This document shows, one piece after another, positions 1 through 9,686 of a stretch of DNA of 64,000 nt. The translations under genes were made by a program, and so were the position numbers. The DNA is from Syntrophomonadaceae bacterium. GTDB lineage: Bacteria > Bacillota > Syntrophomonadia > Syntrophomonadales > Syntrophomonadaceae. Below the pieces are notes generated by a model. The model was not told where the DNA came from. It searched no databases and saw only the letters and a list, made by a program, of their open reading frames with translations. The stretch lies in the NCBI GenBank assembly GCA_012729835.1, contig JAAYCK010000114.1, positions 1 through 64,000 of the forward strand, read 5' to 3'. Each line of letters starts with the position of its first letter. Position 1 is the first letter of the stretch.

Positions 1-494
1 CCGGGGCATTAGGGCACGGATTAGGTTTTGCATCCGGCATTGCATTGGCAGGAAAGATGAATAAACACGATTATCAAGTGTATGTATTAATTGGAGATGG
101 CGAATGCCAGGAGGGATCTGTTTGGGAAACCGCTCTCTTTGCCGCTTCCAACAAATTGGATAATCTTAATGTTATATTAGATTACAATAAACTCCAGGCC
201 ATGGACAGGCTGGATAATATTGTAAAAATGGAACCTTTCAAAGATAAGTGGAAGGCATTTGGCTGGGAGGTTGAAGAAGTTGAAGGGCACGATATACCGT
301 CATTAATCGCGGTACTCACTAAAAAGTTCCACACCAACAATTCGCCACGTATCACCATAGCGCATACCGTTAAAGGAAAAGGCATCTCCTTCATGGAAGG
401 GGTGCCTATCTGGCATAATAGACTTCCCAATGAGATTGAAATGCAGATAGCCCTTAAAGAATTGGATATGAGTATGCAGGAGCTGGTAGATTAA
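1..494 (+). CDS. Transketolase, N-terminal (TPP-binding) subunit, 5'-truncated by the window edge
   Basis: Frame stays open upstream of the listed M (GALGHGLGFASGIALAGK); GDGECQEGSVWE TPP motif; GKGISFMEG near the C-terminus. Confidence 0.93.
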   Translation, partial: GALGHGLGFASGIALAGKMNKHDYQVYVLIGDGECQEGSVWETALFAASNKLDNLNVILDYNKLQAMDRLDNIVKMEPFKDKWKAFGWEVEEVEGHDIPSLIAVLTKKFHTNNSPRITIAHTVKGKGISFMEGVPIWHNRLPNEIEMQIALKELDMSMQELVD

Positions 495-1423
495 TGAGAA
501 ATGCATATATAAAAGCGATTTATGATTTGGCCAAAGAAGACAAAAATATTCTTGCTCTGGTTGCTGATAATGGAGCTATAGTCTTTGATCAGTTCCGTTG
601 TGATTACCCGGAACAGTTTATTAATTTCGGAATTTCAGAAGCTAATATGGTATCCGCGGCTGCAGGGCTTGCTAATTGCGGAAAGATCCCTTTTGCTTAT
701 ACGATTGCAGGTTTTATTACGATGCGGGCCTTTGAACAGGTCAGAAATGATGTATGTCTGCAAAAACAAAATGTAAAATTGGTAGGGGTTGGTGCAGGTA
801 TGCGTTATAGTGCCCAGGGTCCGACTCATCATGCTACTGAGGATATTGCCATTATGCGGGTTTTACCTTCTATGAATATTATTGTGCCTGCTTCTCCGCG
901 AGAAGCTTATGCAGCAACTAGATGGGCTGCCCAAATTAACGGACCGGTATATATCAGGTTGGAAGCTACTAATGAACCTGAGATTTATGAAGAGGATTAT
1001 GAATTTCAATTAGGAAAAGGAGTTATTTTGAAGGATGGCGGAGATATAACATTAGTAGCCGCAGGATCCATCATTCATGATGTATTAACAGCGGCAAATA
1101 AGTTAATGGAAAAGGGAATTCATGCCCGGGTTATAAATATGCCCAGTATTAAGCCCATTGACAAAGACATCATTATCGAAGCAGCCCAGGAAACCGGGAA
1201 AATAATAACTATTGAGGAGCATAACGTAATAGGTGGTTTGGGCAGTACGGTAGCGGAGGTTCTTTTAGAAAACAGGTGCAGTGTTATTGCTTTCAAGCCT
1301 ATGGGTTTGCAGGATTGTTTCGGCAAAGGCTACGGTTCACATGCCTATATTAAAACCAAAAATGGACTATCTCCCGAACAAATTATAGAGAATTGCTTAA
1401 AAATGATCGGAACATTATATTAA
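494..1423 (+). CDS. Transketolase, C-terminal subunit
   Basis: Overlaps the previous stop; FGISEANMVSAAAGLANCGKIPFAYTIAGF and EEHNVIGGLGSTVAEVL motifs. Confidence 0.93.
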   Translation: MRNAYIKAIYDLAKEDKNILALVADNGAIVFDQFRCDYPEQFINFGISEANMVSAAAGLANCGKIPFAYTIAGFITMRAFEQVRNDVCLQKQNVKLVGVGAGMRYSAQGPTHHATEDIAIMRVLPSMNIIVPASPREAYAATRWAAQINGPVYIRLEATNEPEIYEEDYEFQLGKGVILKDGGDITLVAAGSIIHDVLTAANKLMEKGIHARVINMPSIKPIDKDIIIEAAQETGKIITIEEHNVIGGLGSTVAEVLLENRCSVIAFKPMGLQDCFGKGYGSHAYIKTKNGLSPEQIIENCLKMIGTLY

Positions 1424-1441
1424 GGCGAAAGGTGAAAATAT

Positions 1442-2137
1442 ATGCATGATGAAATTAATATGAAAGATAAAGAACTATGGAATAAGGTTATGGGAAACAT
1501 TGCAGACGATTCTCTTACCTTGAGCACGTATTTTACCTTTCAGATAAAAGGCGATATCAGACATTTGCTTTTTACCTTTTCGCGCTACAAATTTGCCGCT
1601 CGTATTTTAGGAGATAAGCCCGCCATGGAGGTTTTGGAGTTAGGGTGCAATGAAGGGCTGGGAACCTTACTCCTGGCACAGGTGGCGTCCCGCACCTTGG
1701 GAGTCGATTTTGATAAAAGAGCAATTGACTGGGCTAAGCAAAATCTAAGCCGGAGTGGTTTGGAATTTGTTGCTGCCGACATTTTAGGCTCAAAATTTGG
1801 TAGTTTTGATGCAGTAGTATCTCTCGATGTTATAGAACATATTTCCAGGGAAAAAGAAGAATTATTTTTGCAAACCATAGTTGATAATTTGAATGAAGAT
1901 GGTTTTGCATTAATAGGAACACCTAATATTACTGCTGATGCGTATGCTTCTGAAGCCAGCCGGATGGGTCATATTAATCTTTACGATCATCAACGCTTGA
2001 AAGAATTATTTTTGAAGGAATTTCATAATGTTTTTTTGTTTGGTATGAATGATGAGGTTGTTCATACGGGTTTCCTGCCTATGTGTCATTACTTATTTGT
2101 GCTGGCTTGTAACAAACGACGTCATTCCGGAGAATAG
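1442..2137 (+). CDS. Class I SAM-dependent methyltransferase
   Basis: VLELGCNEGLGTLLLA motif I; DAVVSLDVIEHI. Confidence 0.85.
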   Translation: MHDEINMKDKELWNKVMGNIADDSLTLSTYFTFQIKGDIRHLLFTFSRYKFAARILGDKPAMEVLELGCNEGLGTLLLAQVASRTLGVDFDKRAIDWAKQNLSRSGLEFVAADILGSKFGSFDAVVSLDVIEHISREKEELFLQTIVDNLNEDGFALIGTPNITADAYASEASRMGHINLYDHQRLKELFLKEFHNVFLFGMNDEVVHTGFLPMCHYLFVLACNKRRHSGE

Positions 2138-2186
2138 TAATTATTCAAAAAGTTATCGGGAAGGAAAGCATAAGGGTGAATTACAT

Positions 2187-3305
2187 ATGGAAAATAGTTT
2201 AATATTGGATGGGCATAAATTGAATTGGCATATGGATAAAGTAAACGCATGGCTTAATGGAGAAAGAATTGCACCTATTACTATTGATTGTTCCTTAACG
2301 GCAAATTGTAGTTATAGATGCGTGTACTGTTATGGGAAATTACAAAGAATTAATAACGAGAAGCCGCTTGATAAAGATACAATATTTAGATTTTTAGATG
2401 ATGCTGCAGAAATTGGGGTCAAAGCTATTAGTTTTATTAGTGATGGTGAGAGCACCTGTAGTCCTCATTTATATGATGCGATTATTAGAGGTAAAGCAAA
2501 TGGCATGGATATGGCTTTAGGTACTAACGGTTATTTATTGAAAGATGAAAGATTAGAAGAAATACTAGCCTTATTAACCTATCTACGTTTTAATATTTCT
2601 GCTGCGGAAAAAGATAGATATACGAAAATTCATGGTTGTAATGAAAAATGCTATGAGAAGGTTATTAATACGATAAAGAGAAGTGTAGATGTTAAAAAGA
2701 AATCCGGAATAGACGTTACTATAGGAATGCAGATGGTCTTGTTACCTGACTATCAAGATCAAATACTACCTCTTGCACGTTTAGGTAAAGAACTTGGGGT
2801 GGATTATCTGGTTATTAAACATTGCGGAGACGACGAGGAAGGTAGTTTGGGAGTAGATTATCAAGCTTATGATGGTATGATAGACGTTTTAAAAGAAGCC
2901 GAAGCGCTATCTGATGATAATTATATTGTTCAAGCTAAATGGTCAAAGATATTAAGTCAGGGGAAAAGAAGATATAAGCAATGTTATGGAGCACCCTTTA
3001 TACTGCAAATCTCAGGATCAGGCTTGGTGGCTGCGTGTGGATCGTTTTTTAATGACAAATACCAAAAATACCATATCGGAAATATTAGAGATACTTCATT
3101 TAAAGAATTATGGTCTGGAGATAGGTATTGGAAGGTAATGAATGAAATTGCTTCATGTAATTTCAATGCGCAAAAGGATTGTGCCGCTTTATGTCTGCAG
3201 CATAAAGTGAACGAATACTTATGGGAAATTAAACATTCCAATAAACAAGATTACACAGAAAAGGAGCAATGCGCAGATATACCTATGCACGTTAATTTTA
3301 TTTAG
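2187..3305 (+). CDS. Radical SAM protein with SPASM-like cysteine-rich C-terminus
   Basis: CSYRCVYC (CxxxCxxC); C-terminal cysteine cluster. ATG 2187 preferred over the ORF start 2049, which overlaps the upstream gene. Confidence 0.87.
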   Translation: MENSLILDGHKLNWHMDKVNAWLNGERIAPITIDCSLTANCSYRCVYCYGKLQRINNEKPLDKDTIFRFLDDAAEIGVKAISFISDGESTCSPHLYDAIIRGKANGMDMALGTNGYLLKDERLEEILALLTYLRFNISAAEKDRYTKIHGCNEKCYEKVINTIKRSVDVKKKSGIDVTIGMQMVLLPDYQDQILPLARLGKELGVDYLVIKHCGDDEEGSLGVDYQAYDGMIDVLKEAEALSDDNYIVQAKWSKILSQGKRRYKQCYGAPFILQISGSGLVAACGSFFNDKYQKYHIGNIRDTSFKELWSGDRYWKVMNEIASCNFNAQKDCAALCLQHKVNEYLWEIKHSNKQDYTEKEQCADIPMHVNFI

Positions 3306-3363
3306 AGTGTTCCAAAGTTAGGGGTTAGTGGTGATTAAAGTAATAAAGGAGACTGTAAATAAT

Positions 3364-4509
3364 ATGCAGATAGAGAATCTATTATTAGACTTCTATCAAA
3401 AAAATAGTATTTCTCCCGTGCATCAAAATATATTAGATTTTAATACCCATATCAAGCGTAGAGGAAAACTATATCGATCCCTGGGTATGCCTGAAATGGT
3501 GTTTAACGGAACCGAAGTTTTAGAGATCGGACCAGGAGGAGGATATAATTCTTTAGCCTTTTTAAATTGGGGTGCAACCATGACCTTGGTCGAACCTAAT
3601 AAAACCGCAGTAGATGAATTATATTTTAATTTCAAAAACCAAAATATCGATTCAGATAAATATCAAATTTTAAATAGCCCGATAGAAGACTGCGCACTTT
3701 CAAAGAAGTTTAATATTGTTATAGCTGAGGGTTTTATTCCTGGCATGAACCAAAATAAGCAAAAAGAAGTGATTACAAAAGTAGACAATTTGGTCAATAA
3801 TAATGGAATTGTTGTTGTAACCTGCTTCGATGAGATTAGCATATTCTTTGATTTACTTAAAAGACTAGTTGGAAGTAAATTAACTTTTCTAAAAGGTATA
3901 TCTGATCTGGAAAGCAAAAAAGAGATTTTAATTAAATCATTTGAAGCGCATTTTTCAAATTTGTCCGGTGCTTCAAGGCCTGTGGAGGATTGGGTGTTAG
4001 ATAATCTAATTAATCCGGCTATGCTTTCAGATTTATTTAGTATAGCGGATTGTATTGAACAATTTGGCGATAACTATGATGTTTTAGGCAGCAGTCCGCG
4101 TATGTTTTCGGATTATACATGGTATAAAGATTTGAATAATAAGTATGGAAACACCTGTAAAGAACAGTTTGCTAAGAAACGGCACATGCTTATTGATATG
4201 AGTGTGGAAGAAAACGAAAGACCTTACGTCATGAATTATCAGTTAATAGAGCTTGCCAAAGAATTTAAGAATTATCTAAAAGAATATGAAAATAGTCTTG
4301 AAGGGAAACACCTTGTGGAAATAAGCAAAATATTAACGGGCATTTCCGGCAATGTTTCGGAAATGCCAAACGTGGTTTCTGCGATAAATGAAGTCATACA
4401 GCTAATTAATGATAATGCACTAAATGAATCCAAAATATCGGAATCTAAAGTATTCTCCAAAATGTTTGGAAGGGGCATGCAATACGTTAGTATGATCAAA
4501 AATAACTAA
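3364..4509 (+). CDS. Class I methyltransferase-domain protein
   Basis: VLEIGPGGGYNSLAFLNWGA motif; AAAGGAGA ribosome site before ATG 3364. Confidence 0.75.
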   Translation: MQIENLLLDFYQKNSISPVHQNILDFNTHIKRRGKLYRSLGMPEMVFNGTEVLEIGPGGGYNSLAFLNWGATMTLVEPNKTAVDELYFNFKNQNIDSDKYQILNSPIEDCALSKKFNIVIAEGFIPGMNQNKQKEVITKVDNLVNNNGIVVVTCFDEISIFFDLLKRLVGSKLTFLKGISDLESKKEILIKSFEAHFSNLSGASRPVEDWVLDNLINPAMLSDLFSIADCIEQFGDNYDVLGSSPRMFSDYTWYKDLNNKYGNTCKEQFAKKRHMLIDMSVEENERPYVMNYQLIELAKEFKNYLKEYENSLEGKHLVEISKILTGISGNVSEMPNVVSAINEVIQLINDNALNESKISESKVFSKMFGRGMQYVSMIKNN

Positions 4510-4535
4510 AAATCATTTGAGGAAGGTATGCTGCC

Positions 4536-5291
4536 ATGAGTTTTTTACCAAACGGTGTAGTTGAAAAACGTCATTCGGATAATGACAGAAAATCATATGA
4601 AATGATTGAAAAAGCGTTTCAGGCATCTGATTTATCAGTTTTAGAAAAGTTGGATGCTTTTCCGCGCTTCATATCCAAGAGAAGCCTGACGCATTTTTTA
4701 TGCCGTTATGAGATTTATAAAAAGATTCTCAATGTAAATGGTGTCATTATAGAATGTGGGGTTTTAAATGGAGCGGGATTATTCACATGGGCTCAACTAA
4801 GCAATATATTTGAACCGGTTAATTATAATCGGAGAATTATCGGCTTTGACACATTTGAGGGATTTCCCAGCGTATCAGAAAATGATGTAAACACTGAAAA
4901 AAATCCTGGTGTCGGCGATTTACACGGAGACAGCATAGAAAATATTCTAGTATCGGTAGAAAAACATAATTTAGAAAGGCTTCTTTCACATATACCAACT
5001 ATTGAGCTAGTAAAAGGTGATTTTAACCTTACCGGCGAACCTTTTCTGGAACGAAACAAGCAATTGCTTATATCTATGCTTTACCTCGATTTTGACCTTT
5101 ATGAGCCAACCAAAAAAGCGTTAGAAGTCTTCTTTCCCCGTATGGCTAAAGGTTCCATTATATGTTTTGACGAATTGAATTGTACACAATTTCCTGGTGA
5201 AACCGTTGCCTTACTGGAATGTTTAGACATAAAGAAATATGCTATCGAGAGATTCCCAATGCATCCCTGGATCTCATATATTCAACTGTAA
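4536..5291 (+). CDS. TylF/macrocin O-methyltransferase-like protein
   Basis: IIECGVLNGAGLFTWAQL, IIGFDTFEGFP, LYLDFDLYEPTKKALEVFFPRM. Confidence 0.8.
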   Translation: MSFLPNGVVEKRHSDNDRKSYEMIEKAFQASDLSVLEKLDAFPRFISKRSLTHFLCRYEIYKKILNVNGVIIECGVLNGAGLFTWAQLSNIFEPVNYNRRIIGFDTFEGFPSVSENDVNTEKNPGVGDLHGDSIENILVSVEKHNLERLLSHIPTIELVKGDFNLTGEPFLERNKQLLISMLYLDFDLYEPTKKALEVFFPRMAKGSIICFDELNCTQFPGETVALLECLDIKKYAIERFPMHPWISYIQL

Positions 5292-5314
5292 CTTGCTATG
5301 AAGGTGATGTCATA

Positions 5315-6301
5315 ATGAAAACGTTAGTAACCGGTGGAGCCGGCTTTATCGGTTCCCATTTGGTTGACCGTCTTATGCTGGACGGCCATGAAGTAATTGT
5401 GCTGGACAACTTCAGTACCGGCCGTCCAGAAAATCTTAGACATCTTGAAAACGAAAAACGTCTCCGGCTGATCGAGGTTGATATTCAGGATAAAGTAGCT
5501 ATCCAGGAATTCTTTAAGGGTGTAGATTGGGTATTTCACCTGGCGGCATTGGCGGATATTGTCCCGTCTATCGAAAGGCCGGAGGAATATTTTCATGCCA
5601 ATGTGGACGGTACCTTGGCGGTTTTGGAGACGGTTCGTCAATATGGGGTGAAAAAATTCCTCTATGCTGCATCATCTTCATGCTACGGAATTCCCGACGT
5701 TTATCCTACGCCCGAAACGGCCGATATCAGACCACAATACCCCTATGCTTTGACTAAAAACCTTGCTGAACAGATGATAATGCACTGGGGGCGTTTGTAT
5801 AAAATCCCGGTAGTTGCCCTGAGGCTTTTTAATGTTTATGGAACCCGTTCCCGTACCTCAGGAACCTATGGCGCGGTCTTCGGGGTATTCCTGGCGCAGA
5901 AATTGGCCGGGAAGCCTTTTACGATAGTAGGGGACGGGACCCAGACCCGTGATTTCACCTATGTGACGGATGTAGCTAAGGCCTTTGTCTGCGCGGCTGA
6001 ATCTGAGGTGCGCAATGAAGTTTTCAATGTGGGCAGCGGGGGGACCTATTCAGTAAACAGGTTGGTAGAGCTTTTAGGGGGGGATGTGGTATACATCCCC
6101 AAAAGACCGGGCGAACCGGATTGCACCTTTGCCGATACCGTTAAAATACAGAGGGTATTGGGGTGGCAGCCGGAGGTGTCCCTGGCTGAAGGAGTGGCCA
6201 AAGTGCTGGAAAACATCGAATACTGGAGGCAGGCTCCGGTCTGGGATGCTAATAGTATTGAGGCGGCAACTAAGGACTGGTTTAAGTATTTAAAGGAATA
6301 G
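5315..6301 (+). CDS. NAD-dependent epimerase/dehydratase (SDR, UDP-glucose 4-epimerase-like)
   Basis: TGGAGFIGSHLVDRL and YPYALTKNLAE; start refined to ATG 5315 after AAGGTGATG. Confidence 0.9.
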   Translation: MKTLVTGGAGFIGSHLVDRLMLDGHEVIVLDNFSTGRPENLRHLENEKRLRLIEVDIQDKVAIQEFFKGVDWVFHLAALADIVPSIERPEEYFHANVDGTLAVLETVRQYGVKKFLYAASSSCYGIPDVYPTPETADIRPQYPYALTKNLAEQMIMHWGRLYKIPVVALRLFNVYGTRSRTSGTYGAVFGVFLAQKLAGKPFTIVGDGTQTRDFTYVTDVAKAFVCAAESEVRNEVFNVGSGGTYSVNRLVELLGGDVVYIPKRPGEPDCTFADTVKIQRVLGWQPEVSLAEGVAKVLENIEYWRQAPVWDANSIEAATKDWFKYLKE

Positions 6302-6314
6302 GGGCAGTCATTAT

Positions 6315-6887
6315 ATGAATGCACGGTCATATTTAGCTGATTTTATTAATATAATGGATAGTTTGGAGGTGACGGATTCTTCCGCACAAGCTGTCGACTA
6401 TGATGAAGCAGTAAATGATGTAATTGGGCTAATAAATATGCAGCGATCTAAAGGGAAAAAGGTGATTTTAGTCGGCAACGGGGGAAGTGCCAGCATAGCC
6501 AGCCATGTAGCCATTGATTTTTGGAGAAACGCTGGGGTGCGTGCGTTGTCTTTTAATGATGCTTCCTTGTTGACCTGCATCAGTAATGACTTCGGTTATG
6601 CAAATGTTTTTGCCAGGCCCGTAAGCTGTTTTGCCGATGAAGGCGATATTCTGGTTGCCATCAGCAGTTCGGGAAAGTCGGAGAACATTTTGAATGCAGT
6701 AAAAGCTGCCCATGATACAAAGGCTCAAGTCGTTACATTTTCGGGTTTTTCACCGGCTAATCCTTTGCGGAAATCAGGGGAATATAATTTTTATGTGGCT
6801 TCTGAAAGCTATGGTTATGTTGAGGTGGCCCATCAGTTGATACTACATACGATAGTTGACCTTATGATGCCTCCGGGAACGATATAA
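6315..6887 (+). CDS. gmhA: SIS-domain phosphoheptose isomerase (GmhA-like)
   Basis: VGNGGSASIASHVAIDFW and AISSSGKSENIL. Confidence 0.82.
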   Translation: MNARSYLADFINIMDSLEVTDSSAQAVDYDEAVNDVIGLINMQRSKGKKVILVGNGGSASIASHVAIDFWRNAGVRALSFNDASLLTCISNDFGYANVFARPVSCFADEGDILVAISSSGKSENILNAVKAAHDTKAQVVTFSGFSPANPLRKSGEYNFYVASESYGYVEVAHQLILHTIVDLMMPPGTI

Positions 6888-6889
6888 TC

Positions 6890-7426
6890 ATGGGAAAGGC
6901 GATTTTTCTTGACCGGGACGGGGTTATAATTAAAGAAAAAGGCTACATATCTTCACTTGAACAGGTGGAGATTTTTCCTTATGCGGCGGATTGCTTGACT
7001 AGGCTTAAGAAGGCAGGTTATATCTTAATCGTAATCACCAATCAATCGGCGGTGGCCCGGGGGATAATAAGCGAAAATGAATTGGAGAGAATACATTCCC
7101 ACCTTCTGCAGCAACTGCCGCTCGATGACATTTATTATTGTCCGCACTACCCGATGGTCCCCGAACAAAAACCTTACGGCATAAGATGCACCTGCCGAAA
7201 ACCTGAAACAGGATTGATTTCCCGGGCGGTGGTTAAACACGGAATCGATTTACGGGGATCATATATGGTCGGCGACCGGGCGTCGGATATTCTGACTGGG
7301 CAGAACGCCGGAATTAAAACAATATTACTGAATAGCGGTTATGGCCTGGAACGAATGGAAAGCACGGTATATCCTGATTTTACGTTCGCCGATCTGCAGG
7401 AGTTTTGTGACTTTTTACTGGGATAG
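6890..7426 (+). CDS. gmhB: D-glycero-D-manno-heptose 1,7-bisphosphate phosphatase-like HAD hydrolase (GmhB)
   Basis: FLDRDGVIIKEKGYI, VITNQSAVARG, CTCRKPETGLI, MVGDRASDILTGQNAGI. Confidence 0.9.
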   Translation: MGKAIFLDRDGVIIKEKGYISSLEQVEIFPYAADCLTRLKKAGYILIVITNQSAVARGIISENELERIHSHLLQQLPLDDIYYCPHYPMVPEQKPYGIRCTCRKPETGLISRAVVKHGIDLRGSYMVGDRASDILTGQNAGIKTILLNSGYGLERMESTVYPDFTFADLQEFCDFLLG

Positions 7427-7452
7427 ATCGCTTTTGATTATTCAATATTGCT

Positions 7453-7590
7453 TTACCGGCAATTAATAATAGTCATGTGGGGATGGCCTTCGAGAAGCTC
7501 AAATTGATTATCCTTGAATATTCTACCCACATCATTTTCTCCTCTATATGTCCTTATTACATTTAAATCAATTCCGCACAAGAAGTCTAC
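7453..7590 (-). pseudogene. Decayed C-terminal coding remnant (about 45 codons)
   Basis: Minus-strand reading VDFLCGIDLNVIRTYRGENDVGRIFKDNQFELLEGHPHMTIINCR*, with stops just upstream; lies in a 320-bp gap. Confidence 0.45.
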
Positions 7591-7748
7591 AATTAAGCTG
7601 GAAAACGATTAAGAAAAGCCTAACCGATTATTGCTTTGGAATAAAGAAATCCATCTAATACACGATATTAATTACATAGGCAATTAATGTGATGGAACGC
7701 TGAATTCTATATGGATGACAATACATTAAATATTGGGAGGTTCTACTT

Positions 7749-8996
7749 ATGGAACTTATCAAATGTTCACGCTGTGTCACTCCTGAAACCCATGAAACTA
7801 TCCACTTTGACGAAAACGGCGTATGCAATGTTTGCCGGCAAAGTGAGTTTAAAAAGGAAAGCATTGATTGGGCCAGCCGGGAAATAGAGTTACAGGAACT
7901 ACTGGATGCTTACCGTGGCAAGGGTGATTATGATTGCCTGGTGCCTTTCAGCGGAGGTAAAGACAGCACCTTTACTCTGCTGACATTGGTTAGGGAGTAT
8001 CATTTGAAACCCCTGGTCATTTCGTTTGATCACGGCTTTTACCGGCCGACGGTTGAGGAAAGCAAAACCCGCACATTCAGAAAACTCGGAGTGGACGTAT
8101 TGCGCTTCACCCCTAATTGGCACTTGGTTAAGAAGTTGATGCTGGAAAGCATGAAGCGAAAAGGCGATTTTTGCTGGCATTGTCATACCGGGATTTTTGC
8201 CTATCCTATGCAGGTAGCGATCAGGTATAAGGTTCCGCTGGTAATCTGGGGCGAACCTAGTGCTGAGTACACCTCGTACTATTCTTATGACGATGGCATA
8301 GAAGAAGTGGACGAAGAGAGGTTCAACCGCTTTGTCAACCTGGGCATCAATGCCGAAGATATGGTAGGTATGCTGAATGACCCGAAAATAACCATGCGAG
8401 ACATGCAGCCTTTTGTTTATCCGCCCTTGCGGGAACTCAAAGCTATTAACTATCGTTCCTTCTGTCTGGGCAGCTATATACCCTGGGATGTTAAGAGTCA
8501 GGCGCAGCTTATTAAAGACGAGCTAGGCTGGCAGGAGGAAGAGGTTGAAGGGGTTCCTCCGGGGTATGGCTATGAGAAGATCGAATGCTCTTTCCAGGGC
8601 GTACGCGATTACCTAAAATATATCAAGCGGGGTTATGCACGAACCTCCCACCTGGTTAGTATCGATATACGCAACGGAAGGTTGGATAGGGAGGAAGCCG
8701 TACGACTAGTTGAGGAATATGAAGGCCGCCGGCCGGCTAGCCTTGATGTATTCCTGGATTACCTGGGCATCAGCGAGTCTGAGTTCAATGAAATAGCAAT
8801 CAGCCAGTTGGTCCATCCCAATCAATGCGATCCTGCGGCTCTTCCGCGCGGCAAGGAACTATGGGATCAAAGGATCTGGTACCATGAAAATATTCCTGGT
8901 ATGGGCATCAAGGAACTCATGCATAAATATGATGACTCGCAGAAGGAGAACGAACTTAATACTATGTCCGCGGAAAAACTGACCATAGTGAAGTAA
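7749..8996 (+). CDS. pseA: N-acetyl sugar amidotransferase (PseA/WbpG-like)
   Basis: CSRCVTPETHETIHFDENGVCNVC zinc-like N-terminus, PFSGGKDSTFTLL PP-loop, GDFCWHCHTGIF. Confidence 0.88.
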   Translation: MELIKCSRCVTPETHETIHFDENGVCNVCRQSEFKKESIDWASREIELQELLDAYRGKGDYDCLVPFSGGKDSTFTLLTLVREYHLKPLVISFDHGFYRPTVEESKTRTFRKLGVDVLRFTPNWHLVKKLMLESMKRKGDFCWHCHTGIFAYPMQVAIRYKVPLVIWGEPSAEYTSYYSYDDGIEEVDEERFNRFVNLGINAEDMVGMLNDPKITMRDMQPFVYPPLRELKAINYRSFCLGSYIPWDVKSQAQLIKDELGWQEEEVEGVPPGYGYEKIECSFQGVRDYLKYIKRGYARTSHLVSIDIRNGRLDREEAVRLVEEYEGRRPASLDVFLDYLGISESEFNEIAISQLVHPNQCDPAALPRGKELWDQRIWYHENIPGMGIKELMHKYDDSQKENELNTMSAEKLTIVK

Positions 8997-9066
8997 AAAG
9001 CCAGATAATACCGCAGTGCCAGGGCTTGCAGCTGCTTTAAATGAAGGGTGGCACAATAGTAAATAT

Positions 9067-9684
9067 ATGATTGCAATCATTGATTATGGAATGGGCAACA
9101 AGCATTCCGTTTACAATGCTCTCAAATACATCGCTGTGGATTCTATTATTACCCGAGATGCCGGTGAAATCAGCCGGGCGGAAAGGATAATCCTGCCTGG
9201 TGTCGGAGCCTTCGGGGCAGCAATGGAGAACCTTAGGCAGTTTGGTTTGGAAGATATTTTGCATGAAGAAGTGATAGTAAAAGGCAAACCGTTCCTAGGA
9301 ATTTGCCTGGGAATGCAGCTGTTAGCTGAGACTGGCACCGAAAAGGGATTATTTAAAGGTTTGGGTTGGATCGCCGGCGATGTGGTTAAGCTGCAGCCTG
9401 CAGGGACTGGGTTTAAGCTGCCGCATGTAGGATGGAACGATATTGAGTTGGTTAGGGATGTTGGCCTTTTTAAAGGCTTGAAGAAAGAGAAAGCCTTTTA
9501 TTATGTTCACAGTTATGCCATGCGGCCCGCTGATGAGAATGATCTGGTTGCCACCGGAAATTACGGGGTTGATTTTACCGCGGCGGTTTTAAAAAATAAT
9601 ATCTTTGCCACCCAGTTTCATCCCGAAAAGAGTCAAAAGAACGGCCTGACGGTATTAGAGAACTTTGTCGACTGGAGGGTTTAA
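9067..9684 (+). CDS. hisH: HisH-like glutamine amidotransferase in a glycan locus
   Basis: IIDYGMGNKHSVYNAL, ILPGVGAFGAAM, GICLGMQLL, ATQFHPEKSQKNG. Confidence 0.9.
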   Translation: MIAIIDYGMGNKHSVYNALKYIAVDSIITRDAGEISRAERIILPGVGAFGAAMENLRQFGLEDILHEEVIVKGKPFLGICLGMQLLAETGTEKGLFKGLGWIAGDVVKLQPAGTGFKLPHVGWNDIELVRDVGLFKGLKKEKAFYYVHSYAMRPADENDLVATGNYGVDFTAAVLKNNIFATQFHPEKSQKNGLTVLENFVDWRV

Positions 9685-9686
9685 TC

